Shown here piece after piece: positions 7,840 through 17,000 of a DNA stretch of 64,000 nucleotides. The position numbers were made by a program, and so were the translations under genes. The DNA is from Streptococcus sp. oral taxon 431 (lineage in GTDB: Bacteria; Bacillota; Bacilli; Lactobacillales; Streptococcaceae). Position 1 is the stretch's first letter, and each line of letters opens with the position of its first letter. The notes under the pieces are model-generated. The model saw only the letters and a program-made list of their open reading frames with translations, did no database searches and was not told the origin of the DNA. The stretch is from contig NZ_CP014264.1 in NCBI RefSeq assembly GCF_001553685.1, forward strand, positions 938,001-1,002,000, written 5' to 3'.

Positions 7840-8317
7840 ACAACAGGAACGAATGGCAGTTCAATATGCAGAGCGTAGTCTTTTATTTACTGTAAAAAGT
7901 CTCTTAAAGATTCTAGAATGGTCTAGACGTCAGGCTTTAGCACAGGATTCCGCCTATAAGATAGGGGTGCAGAAATTAGAAGAATTGCTACAATCTCCTT
8001 ATTCGATTGATACGATTAATCTGAAAAAAGATTTTTTAGACAAACCAATTGATATAGAGAAGTTTAAAGCTTTTTTAGAAAAAGAAGAGATTCCTTTAGC
8101 CATCGCTTGGCAAGGGGATTCTCTGCATTTCTACACGAAAGACCGTTCGATTCTAGACAATCATTTAGACCATCTGTTAGAAAAGATGGTTAATGATCCA
8201 GAGAAATTAGCTGATTTTACCATGGATAAGTCATTAGACGATGCAATTGATGAGGCTAAATCCCAAATTACCTTTACTCAAGAAGGAGCCGTCAAACAGA
8301 AAGAGATGGTGAGATGA
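7829..8317 (+). CDS. Conserved ICE protein of unknown function
   Basis: The 162-residue protein begins at ATG 7829 (MSSEQQERMAVQYAE) behind GAAGGAGG. It overlaps the preceding stop and shares an ATGA-type junction with the coupling protein gene. It is helical and acidic, with no membrane segments. The tight coupling on both sides suggests that it works with the type IV coupling protein, perhaps as a cytoplasmic adaptor, but I see no motif that proves this. Confidence 0.65.
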   Translation: MSSEQQERMAVQYAERSLLFTVKSLLKILEWSRRQALAQDSAYKIGVQKLEELLQSPYSIDTINLKKDFLDKPIDIEKFKAFLEKEEIPLAIAWQGDSLHFYTKDRSILDNHLDHLLEKMVNDPEKLADFTMDKSLDDAIDEAKSQITFTQEGAVKQKEMVR

Positions 8318-10194
8318 TGTACAGTGGAAAGAAATTCCTACTATTCTCACTGTTAGGTATCTTACTAGGCTATCTTTTTCATCGTTTGACGCTTTTGTAT
8401 GATTCCTATACTGGAAATAGCTTAGATAAATGGACTCATCTTCTAATGGAAGGTCAAGATGAAGTTCTTCAGTCGCCATGGAATGTTTCTTTTACTGGAA
8501 AATCAAGTGCTTTTTTTCTACTAGGTTTTGTGATGATGTTACTAGTTTATCTATATCTAGAGACTGGTAAAAAACAATACCGAGAAGGAGTAGAATACGG
8601 GAGCGCCCGTTTTGGAACTCTAAAAGAAAAGAAGCTCTTTTACGGTAAAGAATTTTCTCATGATACGATCTTAGCACAAGATGTTCGTTTGACATTATTA
8701 GATAAAAAATCACCCCAATATGATAGAAATAAGAATATTGCGGTGATCGGAGGTTCAGGAAGTGGGAAGACATTTCGCTTTGTAAAACCCAATCTGATTC
8801 AGATGAATAGTTCAAATATTGTCGTGGATCCTAAAGATCACTTAGCTGAGAAAACAGGAAGACTCTTTTTGGAACATGGCTACCAAGTAAAGGTGCTAGA
8901 TTTAGTCAATATGAAGAACTCAGATGGCTTCAATCCTTTTCGCTATATAGAGACAGAAAATGATTTGAATCGCATGCTGACGGTTTATTTTAATAACACC
9001 AAAGGCTCTGGATCTCGTAGTGATCCATTTTGGGATGAAGCTTCTATGACTTTGGTACGAGCTTTAGCCTCTTACTTGGTCGATTTCTATAACCCACCTA
9101 AAACAAGAGAACAGCTCATAGAAGAAAGTCGTTTGAGTCAAACAGAATACCAAAACTTGTTGAAACGTCAAAAAAAAGAAGTGGAAGAGCGAAAAAAACG
9201 AGGGTGTTATCCAAGTTTTGCTGAAATCTCAAAACTCATTAAACACTTATCTAAGGGTGAAAACCAAGAAAAAAGTGTCTTAGAAATTCTATTTGAAAAT
9301 TATGCTAAAAAGTATGGTACTGAAAATTTTACCATGCGAAATTGGGCAGATTTTCAAAATTATAAGGATAAGACTCTGGATTCTGTTATAGCTGTAACCA
9401 CTGCTAAATTTGCCCTCTTCAATATTCAAAGTGTCATGGATTTGACCAAAAGAGATACCCTTGATATGAAGACATGGGGCCAGGAAAAATCAATGGTTTA
9501 CTTAGTTATCCCAGATAACGATAGTACCTTTCGCTTTCTTTCAGCCCTCTTTTTTTCAACCGTATTTCAAACCCTAACAAGACAAGCAGATATTGATTTT
9601 AAGGGTCAATTGCCTCTTCATGTGAGAGTTTACTTAGATGAGTTCGCAAATATAGGAGAAATCCCAGATTTTGCTGAACAAACCTCAACAGTTCGTTCTC
9701 GTAATATGAGTCTCGTTCCCATTCTTCAAAATATTGCCCAACTTCAAGGGCTCTATAAAGAAAAAGAAGCTTGGAAAACCATTTTGGGGAACTGTGATAG
9801 TTTAGTCTACTTAGGTGGTAATGATGAAGATACCTTTAAATTTATGAGTGGCTTACTCGGTAAACAAACCATTGATGTTCGAAATACTAGTCGTTCCTTT
9901 GGCCAGACAGGTTCAGGATCCCTTTCCCATCAAAAGATTGCTCGTGATTTAATGACACCAGATGAGGTCGGAAACATGAAACGGCATGAATGCTTGGTTC
10001 GAATTGCCAATATGCCTGTCTTTAAAAGCAAAAAGTACAATTCCACTAAGCATCCAAACTGGAAATACCTAGCCAATCAAGAAACCGATGAACGGTGGTG
10101 GAACTATCAAATCAATCCTTTAAATCAAAGACAAGAAAATCATCTTGAAGGCCTTAGAATTCGTGATTTAACTTTTGAATCTAGTTTAAAATAA
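8314..10194 (+). CDS. Type IV secretion coupling protein, VirD4/TraG family
   Basis: The 626-residue ATPase has two N-terminal membrane segments (about residues 8-25 and 65-85). Walker A is GGSGSGKT near residue 146 and is followed by the family motif NIVVDPKDHLAEKTG. The Walker B region is VYLDEFANIGEIPDF, and a C-terminal segment LYLGGNDEDTFKF-like motif is present. Coupling proteins bring the relaxase-DNA complex to the secretion channel. A 70-residue charged insert (about residues 265-335) is present, as in Gram-positive relatives. It sits in the conjugation operon before the VirB2-like gene. Confidence 0.92.
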   Translation: MMYSGKKFLLFSLLGILLGYLFHRLTLLYDSYTGNSLDKWTHLLMEGQDEVLQSPWNVSFTGKSSAFFLLGFVMMLLVYLYLETGKKQYREGVEYGSARFGTLKEKKLFYGKEFSHDTILAQDVRLTLLDKKSPQYDRNKNIAVIGGSGSGKTFRFVKPNLIQMNSSNIVVDPKDHLAEKTGRLFLEHGYQVKVLDLVNMKNSDGFNPFRYIETENDLNRMLTVYFNNTKGSGSRSDPFWDEASMTLVRALASYLVDFYNPPKTREQLIEESRLSQTEYQNLLKRQKKEVEERKKRGCYPSFAEISKLIKHLSKGENQEKSVLEILFENYAKKYGTENFTMRNWADFQNYKDKTLDSVIAVTTAKFALFNIQSVMDLTKRDTLDMKTWGQEKSMVYLVIPDNDSTFRFLSALFFSTVFQTLTRQADIDFKGQLPLHVRVYLDEFANIGEIPDFAEQTSTVRSRNMSLVPILQNIAQLQGLYKEKEAWKTILGNCDSLVYLGGNDEDTFKFMSGLLGKQTIDVRNTSRSFGQTGSGSLSHQKIARDLMTPDEVGNMKRHECLVRIANMPVFKSKKYNSTKHPNWKYLANQETDERWWNYQINPLNQRQENHLEGLRIRDLTFESSLK

Positions 10195-10214
10195 AAATAG
10201 AAAAGAGGAAATAG

Positions 10215-10457
10215 ATGATTACGCATTTTAAAGGTTTTGTTTATGGAGTAGATGCAAGTGCTATGTTTGCACAAGCTATGTCTTTGTTACAGAAGGGATT
10301 GATTGCGGTTGGTGCCTTTCTCGTTGTTGTAGGAATTGTCAATCTTGCAACCAACATTAAAGATGGTGGACCAGGTGTTCGGAATGCCATTCTGGAAATT
10401 GTCGGTGGTGTTATGGTAGGGGCTGCTGGAGCCTTTGTAACTCAAATTTCAATTTAG
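10215..10457 (+). CDS. VirB2-like small membrane protein of the transfer channel
   Basis: This 80-residue protein has two hydrophobic segments (LIAVGAFLVVVGIVNLA and LEIVGGVMVGAAGAFVTQI) joined by a short polar loop with KDGGPGVRNA. That arrangement matches VirB2/Maff2-type proteins of Gram-positive conjugative elements, which sit just before the VirB6-like gene as here. It probably forms part of the membrane pore or a pilus-like structure. The assignment rests on size, topology and order. Confidence 0.7.
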   Translation: MITHFKGFVYGVDASAMFAQAMSLLQKGLIAVGAFLVVVGIVNLATNIKDGGPGVRNAILEIVGGVMVGAAGAFVTQISI

Positions 10458-10473
10458 GAGGATAAACAATGAC

Positions 10474-11328
10474 ATGAATCTTAGTTTAGTCTCACCCTTT
10501 GTTTACCTTGCATCTGAAAAAATATCAGCTGAAAATTTATTTGAAGGATTTAATGTAGATTTACAATCTACGGTAGATCTGATTAAATCTCTATCTAGCT
10601 ACAATCCAACAGTTTGGACTTATATGTCTAGTATTACTAAAAGTGTCATGCAGCCTCTTGGAGTTGCGATTTTATCAGTTGTTCTCATCCTAGAATTTTC
10701 GAAGATGGCAAAGAAGATTGCTAACTCAGGAGGAGCGATGACCTTTGAAGCATTAGCGCCGATGTTGATTAGTTATATTATGGTCGCAGTTGTAATTACC
10801 AACACTACCGTCATTGTAGAAGCTATCATCGGGATTGCGAGTCACGCCATTGAACAAGTGGCCTCGATTGTGGCTCACGGTGGGGCAAAGTATGATACAA
10901 TCTCTGGATTAAAAGGTTCAGGATTTATTGGCCGGATGATTGTGGGCTTTTTCGCCCTCCTCATTTGGCTAGTTCGGATAGTAAGTGCAGCCATGGTCAA
11001 TCTTTTGGTATCTATTCGATTTATTCAACTCTACCTTATGATTCCATTTGCCCCTCTTACGATTCCAACATTTTTAAGTGATGAATGGAAGTCTATTGGT
11101 ATTGGCTATTTAAAAAATATTATGGTCTATGCGGTACAAGGGGTTCTTATTTTTCTGATTGTTTCTCTTGTTCCTTTGTTTGAATCTGCTGGGAAAATAG
11201 CCGTTTCAAATGGTGCAGGAGTCCTACAATCTCTTGCGATTATGTTTGGTAGCTTAATACAAGCTATCTTGCTGATTATCGCTCTCGTTGGTTCTCAACG
11301 TACGGCACGCTCAATTTTAGGTATGTAA
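10474..11328 (+). CDS. VirB6/TrbL-like polytopic transfer protein
   Basis: The 284-residue protein has about six membrane spans, including long hydrophobic runs around residues 60-80, 95-115, 150-200 and 215-275. The end, LIIALVGSQRTARSILGM, matches the VirB6-like membrane component of Gram-positive type IV systems. ATG 10474 lies 12 bases after AGGAGG. A tiny frame ATG-ACA-TGA begins at 10469 just ahead and overlaps it, which may lower translation. It is followed by a hairpin terminator rather than by a close gene. Confidence 0.8.
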   Translation: MNLSLVSPFVYLASEKISAENLFEGFNVDLQSTVDLIKSLSSYNPTVWTYMSSITKSVMQPLGVAILSVVLILEFSKMAKKIANSGGAMTFEALAPMLISYIMVAVVITNTTVIVEAIIGIASHAIEQVASIVAHGGAKYDTISGLKGSGFIGRMIVGFFALLIWLVRIVSAAMVNLLVSIRFIQLYLMIPFAPLTIPTFLSDEWKSIGIGYLKNIMVYAVQGVLIFLIVSLVPLFESAGKIAVSNGAGVLQSLAIMFGSLIQAILLIIALVGSQRTARSILGM

Positions 11329-11335
11329 TTAGATA

Positions 11336-11368
11336 AAGGCTAGGAAGTGAATGCTTCTTAGCCTTTTT
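11336..11368 (+). terminator. Intra-operon hairpin with T-run
   Basis: AAGGCTAGGAAG (11336-11347) pairs with CTTCTTAGCCTT (11354-11365) and is followed by TTTT. It lies between the VirB6-like and VirB3-like genes, so it would reduce expression of the downstream ATPase genes unless read through. Confidence 0.65.
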
Positions 11369-11381
11369 AGAAAGGAAAGTC

Positions 11382-11741
11382 ATGAATACACGTGTCTTTA
11401 AAGACATCTCAAAATACCAACACAGGGCTTGGTTAGGCTTCACCACAAGACAAATTATCTTTGTTTTACCAGCCTTTATTGTCACAATTATTGTTTTGGG
11501 CTTGAATCTCTTTTTCTGGCAATTTGGAGATTGGTTTGTTTACGGTTTTGTGTTTGCCTTTACCATCCCCCTCATGCTTTTTGGAGTCTATAAACCCAAT
11601 GATTTATATTTTGAACATTATTTGAAATACCGTCTTCATTTTGAATTAACGGTTCCCCTACGCACAATTACAGGAAAGAAAGGACCTGAACATGAAAAGA
11701 AAATCAAATACATTAAAGAAACAAAAAACTTCAATGACTAA
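11382..11741 (+). CDS. PrgI/VirB3-like transfer protein
   Basis: The 119-residue protein has the PrgI signature. A cytoplasmic N terminus (MNTRVFKDISKYQHRAWLGF) is followed by two adjacent membrane segments (residues 25-45 and 50-70) and a hydrophilic tail. PrgI/VirB3 proteins anchor the VirB4 ATPase, whose gene overlaps this one by 50 bases. Family and order agree. Confidence 0.85.
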   Translation: MNTRVFKDISKYQHRAWLGFTTRQIIFVLPAFIVTIIVLGLNLFFWQFGDWFVYGFVFAFTIPLMLFGVYKPNDLYFEHYLKYRLHFELTVPLRTITGKKGPEHEKKIKYIKETKNFND

Positions 11742-14049
11742 TAAAAAAGAAGTAGTTAAAGGGAAAAAAGAGGAAGTGTTACCCTCTACGGCGAATACTC
11801 TTTATTATCAAGCCCTGTATCAAAATGGTCTAATGCAGGTAAAAGAAGATTATTTCTCACAAAGCTACTTACTTGGTGATGTCAATTACCAAACTGTTGG
11901 TTTAGAAGATAAGGGCGCAATCATTGAGAAGTATTCTGATTTGATTAACTCCCTAGATGACCAAACCAACTTCCAATTGACCATCTTTAATAAAAGATTG
12001 AATTTAGAAAAGTTTAGACAAAGTGTTTTGTATGAGGCAAAAGAAGATGGATATGATACCTATCGTAAAGAATTGAATCGGATGATGAATCAGAATTTAG
12101 ACAGTGGTGAAAATAATTTCTCAGCTGTGAAACTGATTAGCTTTGGTAGAAAGGATTCTAATCCCAAACAAGCCTATCGTTCCTTGTCTCAAATTGGAGA
12201 ATATTTCAAGAGTGGTTTTTCAGAAATTGATGCTCGCTTTGAATCCTTGGCTGGAGAAAACCGTGTCAACTTGTTGGCAGATATGCTTAGAGGAGAACAC
12301 CATCTTCCTTTTTCTTACCGTGATTTAACGAGATCGGGTCAGACAACTCGTCACTTTATAGCTCCTAATCTCTTAGATTTCAAAAACAAGAATTACCTAC
12401 AAATCAATGACCGATTATTGCAGATTGTCTATGTGAGAGACTACGGTATGGAATTAGGAGATCAGTTTATCAGAGACCTCATGCAAGGAGATTTGGAATT
12501 GATTGTAAGCCTTCATGCTCAAAGTTCGACCAAGGCAGATGCCATGAAGAAACTACGAACAAAGAAAACCTTGATGGAATCCCAAAAGATTGGGGAACAA
12601 CAAAAACTAGCTCGTACAGGTATCTATTTGGAAAAAGTAGGCCATGTTTTAGAAAGCAATATCGATGAAGCTGAAGAACTCTTAAAAACCATGACCGAGA
12701 CAGGAGATAAACTATTTCAAACGGTCTTCTTGATTGGGGTCTTTGGTCAGGACGAAGAAGAACTCAAACAAGCACTAGACACTATCCAACAAGTGGCCGG
12801 CTCAAATGACCTAATGATTGATAAACTTCCATATATGCAAGAAGCAGCCTTTAATAGTTTGCTGCCATTTGGTTGTGATTTTTTAGAGGGCGTATCACGG
12901 AGTTTATTAACATCCAATATAGCAGTGAACTCTCCTTGGACTTCAGTAGACTTACAAGACCGTAGTGGGAAATATTACGGTATCAATCAAATCTCAAGCA
13001 ATATTATTACCATTGATCGAAGCCTATTAAATACACCGTCTGGTCTGATTTTAGGAACATCTGGAGCTGGGAAAGGGATGGCAACCAAGCATGAGATTAT
13101 CACAACCAAAATCAAGGAATCTGGTGAAAATACAGAAATTATCATCGTGGATCCAGAAGCAGAGTACAGTGTTATTGGACGGGCTTTTGGGGGAGAAATG
13201 ATTGATATTGCGCCTGATTCCCAAACCTATCTCAATGTCCTTGACTTGTCTGAAAAAAATATGGATGAGGATCCTGTAAAGGTAAAATCAGAATTTCTTT
13301 TATCCTTTATCGGCAAATTATTGGATAGAAAAATGGATGGAAGAGAAAAATCGATTATCGACCGAGTTACCAGACTTACCTATCAGTCTTTTAAAGAGCC
13401 TTCTTTGGAAGAATGGGTCTTTGTCTTGAGTCAACAACCAGAAGAAGAAGCGCAGAATTTGGCACTTGATATGGAACTGTATGTTGAAGGTTCTCTTGAT
13501 ATTTTTTCTCATAAGACCAATATTCAGACAGGCTCCAATTTCTTGATTTATAACGTTAAAAAGTTGGGAGATGAGCTGAAACAAATCGCCCTTATGGTGG
13601 TTTTTGATCAGATATGGAATCGTGTCGTTCGCAACCAAAAATTAGGGAAGAAGACCTGGATTTATTTTGATGAAATGCAGCTTCTTTTATTAGATAAATA
13701 TGCCAGTGATTTCTTCTTTAAATTGTGGAGTCGTGTCAGAAAATATGGAGCTAGTCCGACTGGGATAACTCAAAATGTTGAAACCTTATTGTTAGATCCA
13801 AATGGTAGACGGATTATTGCAAATAGTGAATTTATGATTCTCCTCAAGCAAGCAAAAAATGACCGAGAAGAACTGGTTCAACTATTAGGCTTGTCAAAAG
13901 AACTCGAAAAATACCTAGTCAATCCAGAAAAAGGAGCAGGACTGATAAAAGCTGGTTCCGTTGTCGTTCCCTTTAAAAATAAGATTCCTCAAGGTACTCA
14001 ATTGTTTGATATCATGAGTACAGATCCTGATAAAATGGCTTCTAACTAA
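11692..14049 (+). CDS. Type IV secretion ATPase, VirB4/TraE family
   Basis: The 785-residue protein carries Walker A GTSGAGKGM near residue 456, Walker B at about 660 (WIYFDEMQLLLL) and the VirB4-type motif GITQNVETLL. The large N-terminal half is the membrane-associating VirB4 domain. VirB4 powers assembly of, and substrate transfer through, the channel. ATG 11692 overlaps the end of the VirB3-like gene. A possible internal start, MTNKKEVV, lies 14 codons later. The lysozyme gene follows after 11 bases. Confidence 0.92.
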   Translation: MKRKSNTLKKQKTSMTNKKEVVKGKKEEVLPSTANTLYYQALYQNGLMQVKEDYFSQSYLLGDVNYQTVGLEDKGAIIEKYSDLINSLDDQTNFQLTIFNKRLNLEKFRQSVLYEAKEDGYDTYRKELNRMMNQNLDSGENNFSAVKLISFGRKDSNPKQAYRSLSQIGEYFKSGFSEIDARFESLAGENRVNLLADMLRGEHHLPFSYRDLTRSGQTTRHFIAPNLLDFKNKNYLQINDRLLQIVYVRDYGMELGDQFIRDLMQGDLELIVSLHAQSSTKADAMKKLRTKKTLMESQKIGEQQKLARTGIYLEKVGHVLESNIDEAEELLKTMTETGDKLFQTVFLIGVFGQDEEELKQALDTIQQVAGSNDLMIDKLPYMQEAAFNSLLPFGCDFLEGVSRSLLTSNIAVNSPWTSVDLQDRSGKYYGINQISSNIITIDRSLLNTPSGLILGTSGAGKGMATKHEIITTKIKESGENTEIIIVDPEAEYSVIGRAFGGEMIDIAPDSQTYLNVLDLSEKNMDEDPVKVKSEFLLSFIGKLLDRKMDGREKSIIDRVTRLTYQSFKEPSLEEWVFVLSQQPEEEAQNLALDMELYVEGSLDIFSHKTNIQTGSNFLIYNVKKLGDELKQIALMVVFDQIWNRVVRNQKLGKKTWIYFDEMQLLLLDKYASDFFFKLWSRVRKYGASPTGITQNVETLLLDPNGRRIIANSEFMILLKQAKNDREELVQLLGLSKELEKYLVNPEKGAGLIKAGSVVVPFKNKIPQGTQLFDIMSTDPDKMASN

Positions 14050-14060
14050 GGGGAAGGTAA

Positions 14061-17000
14061 ATGAAGGATAAAAGAGAAATTATACGTGCCCGAAAGGCAT
14101 TTAGAAGAAGTCTAAAAGATGAGAAGAAATTCTTGAAACAAGGAAAGAAGGAGGTGAGGAAACAGAAAAAAGATTCCGCTATACTGGATGAAAAAGCATG
14201 GAAAAATGATATAAAGCAACAGCTGGAGAATATGAGAGAGGCTTCAAAGGCTAGAGTAAAACAAGCAAATGAAGACTACAATCATATTCTTCAAAATAGT
14301 CCTCCATCTCTTTTGAATCGCAAAGAATTAAGAGACAGACGATTGCCTCATGCTAGGAAACGATTGAAAATAGCCAAGAAGCAATTTAGAGAAGCCAAGG
14401 TAGAAGCAAAAGAAGAAAGAAAAGAGAGTCGTAAAGAAAGAAAAATCAATCAAAAATTTCTCTATGGTCAGGAAACGAAAGAAGAATCCAATTTTTTCTT
14501 TCAAGGGAAGAGTTTAGAAGAATTAAAAGCTAAGAAGGAAGTCAAGGCTGCTAAAGAAAATTTAAAATCTACTAAACAAGCCTATAAATCCAAAAAAGTC
14601 AGTAGGAAAGCCAAAACTTTTCTTTATGTCCTTGGACGTGAAGGTGGAGAGTTAGCTTCAGAAAATGAAGATTTAGAAGGCTATCGCACACTTCAAGAGA
14701 CCATTAGAAAAGGGAAGCGCTACAGTCGGCTTTCTTATAATCTTGGAAAAGCTAGTGTCAAAACAGGACAAGCAACAGGTCGTTTTACCAAGAAAAGACT
14801 GACCAACACAAAAGAGCGATACCATCATTTTAAGGATGGAAAAGGATGGAAACTAGCGAAAGATAACCCAAGTTCCTTTAAAAATCGGTTTCGAAAATTA
14901 AAGAAACAAGGTCTTACCAGTGTCCGAAATATCTATCAAAAACTAAAAGCAGCCTTTTCCTTCTTTACATTTGCAGCTGGAAATCCTGCAACCTGGATAG
15001 TTGGAGGAATAGTCTTTATCCTCATACTGATGATGAGCTTCTTTTTAGGATTTTCATCTGCTAGTTTGATTCAACAAGATGAATTTGAATTAACAAAAGC
15101 TTATACCCACCTAACTTGGGAAGATGCAGAACATACTCGCACAAATGACAAAGGAATTACCTATTACACAAAAATTGATGATGTGATGGGCTATATGAAC
15201 TTTAAATTCCACGACTATGAGTTACACAAACCAGTTCACTTATTTAGTTCAGAAACTTACAAGGATTATCTGTCTACTTTGTGGCATGATTTAAACGATG
15301 GGGATGATTTGAAATCCATGCAAGACCTCTATGAAACTCCTAAGTATAAACTATCGAAAGACGATCAAGAGGAAATGAAGGAACTAAAAGAAGAGGGTAT
15401 GTATTCTTCCATGCAGGAATTGGATAATCCATTTGAAGGGAAAAGTAACGAAGATAGTTTAACCATGACTTATCGTTATGGATACTATGATTTAGACGGA
15501 AAACCTACTCTTCAGGAGTACATTCTACTAGAAGCTAAAGCTCACCAAGCAATTGTCGCACCAATGGATGGAGTTGTATCTCTAGATGGCGACAATGTTA
15601 TTCTCACTAACGGAAAAGGAGAGAATGAGAGTCGCTTAACCTTATATTCCATTCATAATGGCCGTGCGATTGAGGGGACAAGAATCCTAACGGGTGATGT
15701 TGTTGGTGAAACACCAGACGATACAGGTTTGAAAGTTTCCTATCAAAAATATAAGAACAAGAAAGAAAAATTGGTGTATGTCAATCCGCAATTTTATTTT
15801 CCAAAAGTCATTCAACTTCAGACCACTATCTTACCTGCCATTGGTCAGTTTGGTGGAGATGAGTTTGAACGAGCGAAACATATTTATGAGTTTTTGAAAT
15901 CTCAAGGGGCAAGCCCCCAAGCCATTGCGGCCATTTTAGGAAATTGGTCGGTAGAGTCTTCTATCAATCCTAAACGAGCTGAAGGGGATTATTTATCTCC
16001 TCCTGTTGGCGCTACCGATTCCTCATGGGATGATGAAACCTGGTTAGCGATAGGAGGGCCAGCCATTTATAGTGGTGCTTATCCTAATATTCTTCATAGA
16101 GGTCTAGGTTTAGGTCAATGGACGGATACTGCAGATGGTTCAACACGTCATACAGCTTTATTGAATTATGCACATATCAAAAATAAGAAGTGGTATGATT
16201 TAGATCTCCAACTTGATTTTATGCTTCATGGGGATAGTCCTTACTATCAAAGTTGGTTAAAGGATTTCTTTGGAAATACGGGCAGCGCAGCCAATCTAGC
16301 CCAACTCTTCCTTACCTATTGGGAGGGAAATTCTGGTGACAAACTACTGGAAAGACAAACCAGAGCAACGGAATGGTATTACCAAATTGAAAAAGGCTTC
16401 AGCCAAACAAATGGAGGACAGGCAAAAAGTGACCCGCAATCCCTTGAAGGGGTTCGTGGGGACTTGTATGAACATTCTGTTCCTGGTGGTGGAGATGGTA
16501 TGGCCTATGCCTATGGACAATGTACATGGGGTGTTGCGGCTCGTATGAACCAGTTAGGATTAAAGCTAAAAGGTAGAAACGGAGAGAAGATTTCAATCAT
16601 TAATACCATGGGAAATGGTCAGGACTGGGTTGCGACAGCTTCAAGTCTTGGTGGAGAAACGGGTTTCACACCAAAAGCAGGTGCTATTGTTTCTTTTGTC
16701 GGAGGTACCCATGGCACACCAGCAGACTATGGTCATGTGGCTTTTGTCGGTGCGAGACGTTTCTAACTGAAAAGGTTAGACACGTTCTTGAAAAATCAAC
16801 CTGATAATCAGGTTAAATTTGAATAGAATGGAGAACTCTTATCTTGAAAATTGGAATGAAGGGGTAACGCCCTGAAACGATTTCTCTAATACTCCGACAT
16901 GCGTTTATCTTGTGCAAAGGTAAAGGTTTGAAGCTCGGTGAAGTCGGCTGAAAGATACCGTCATTCTTAAGGACTTAAGAATCGAAAGTGTTCCAGAGGT

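Noticed and set aside
8492..8815. Minus-strand frame opposite the coupling protein
   Set aside because: Shadow of a conserved ATPase gene, without a known family.
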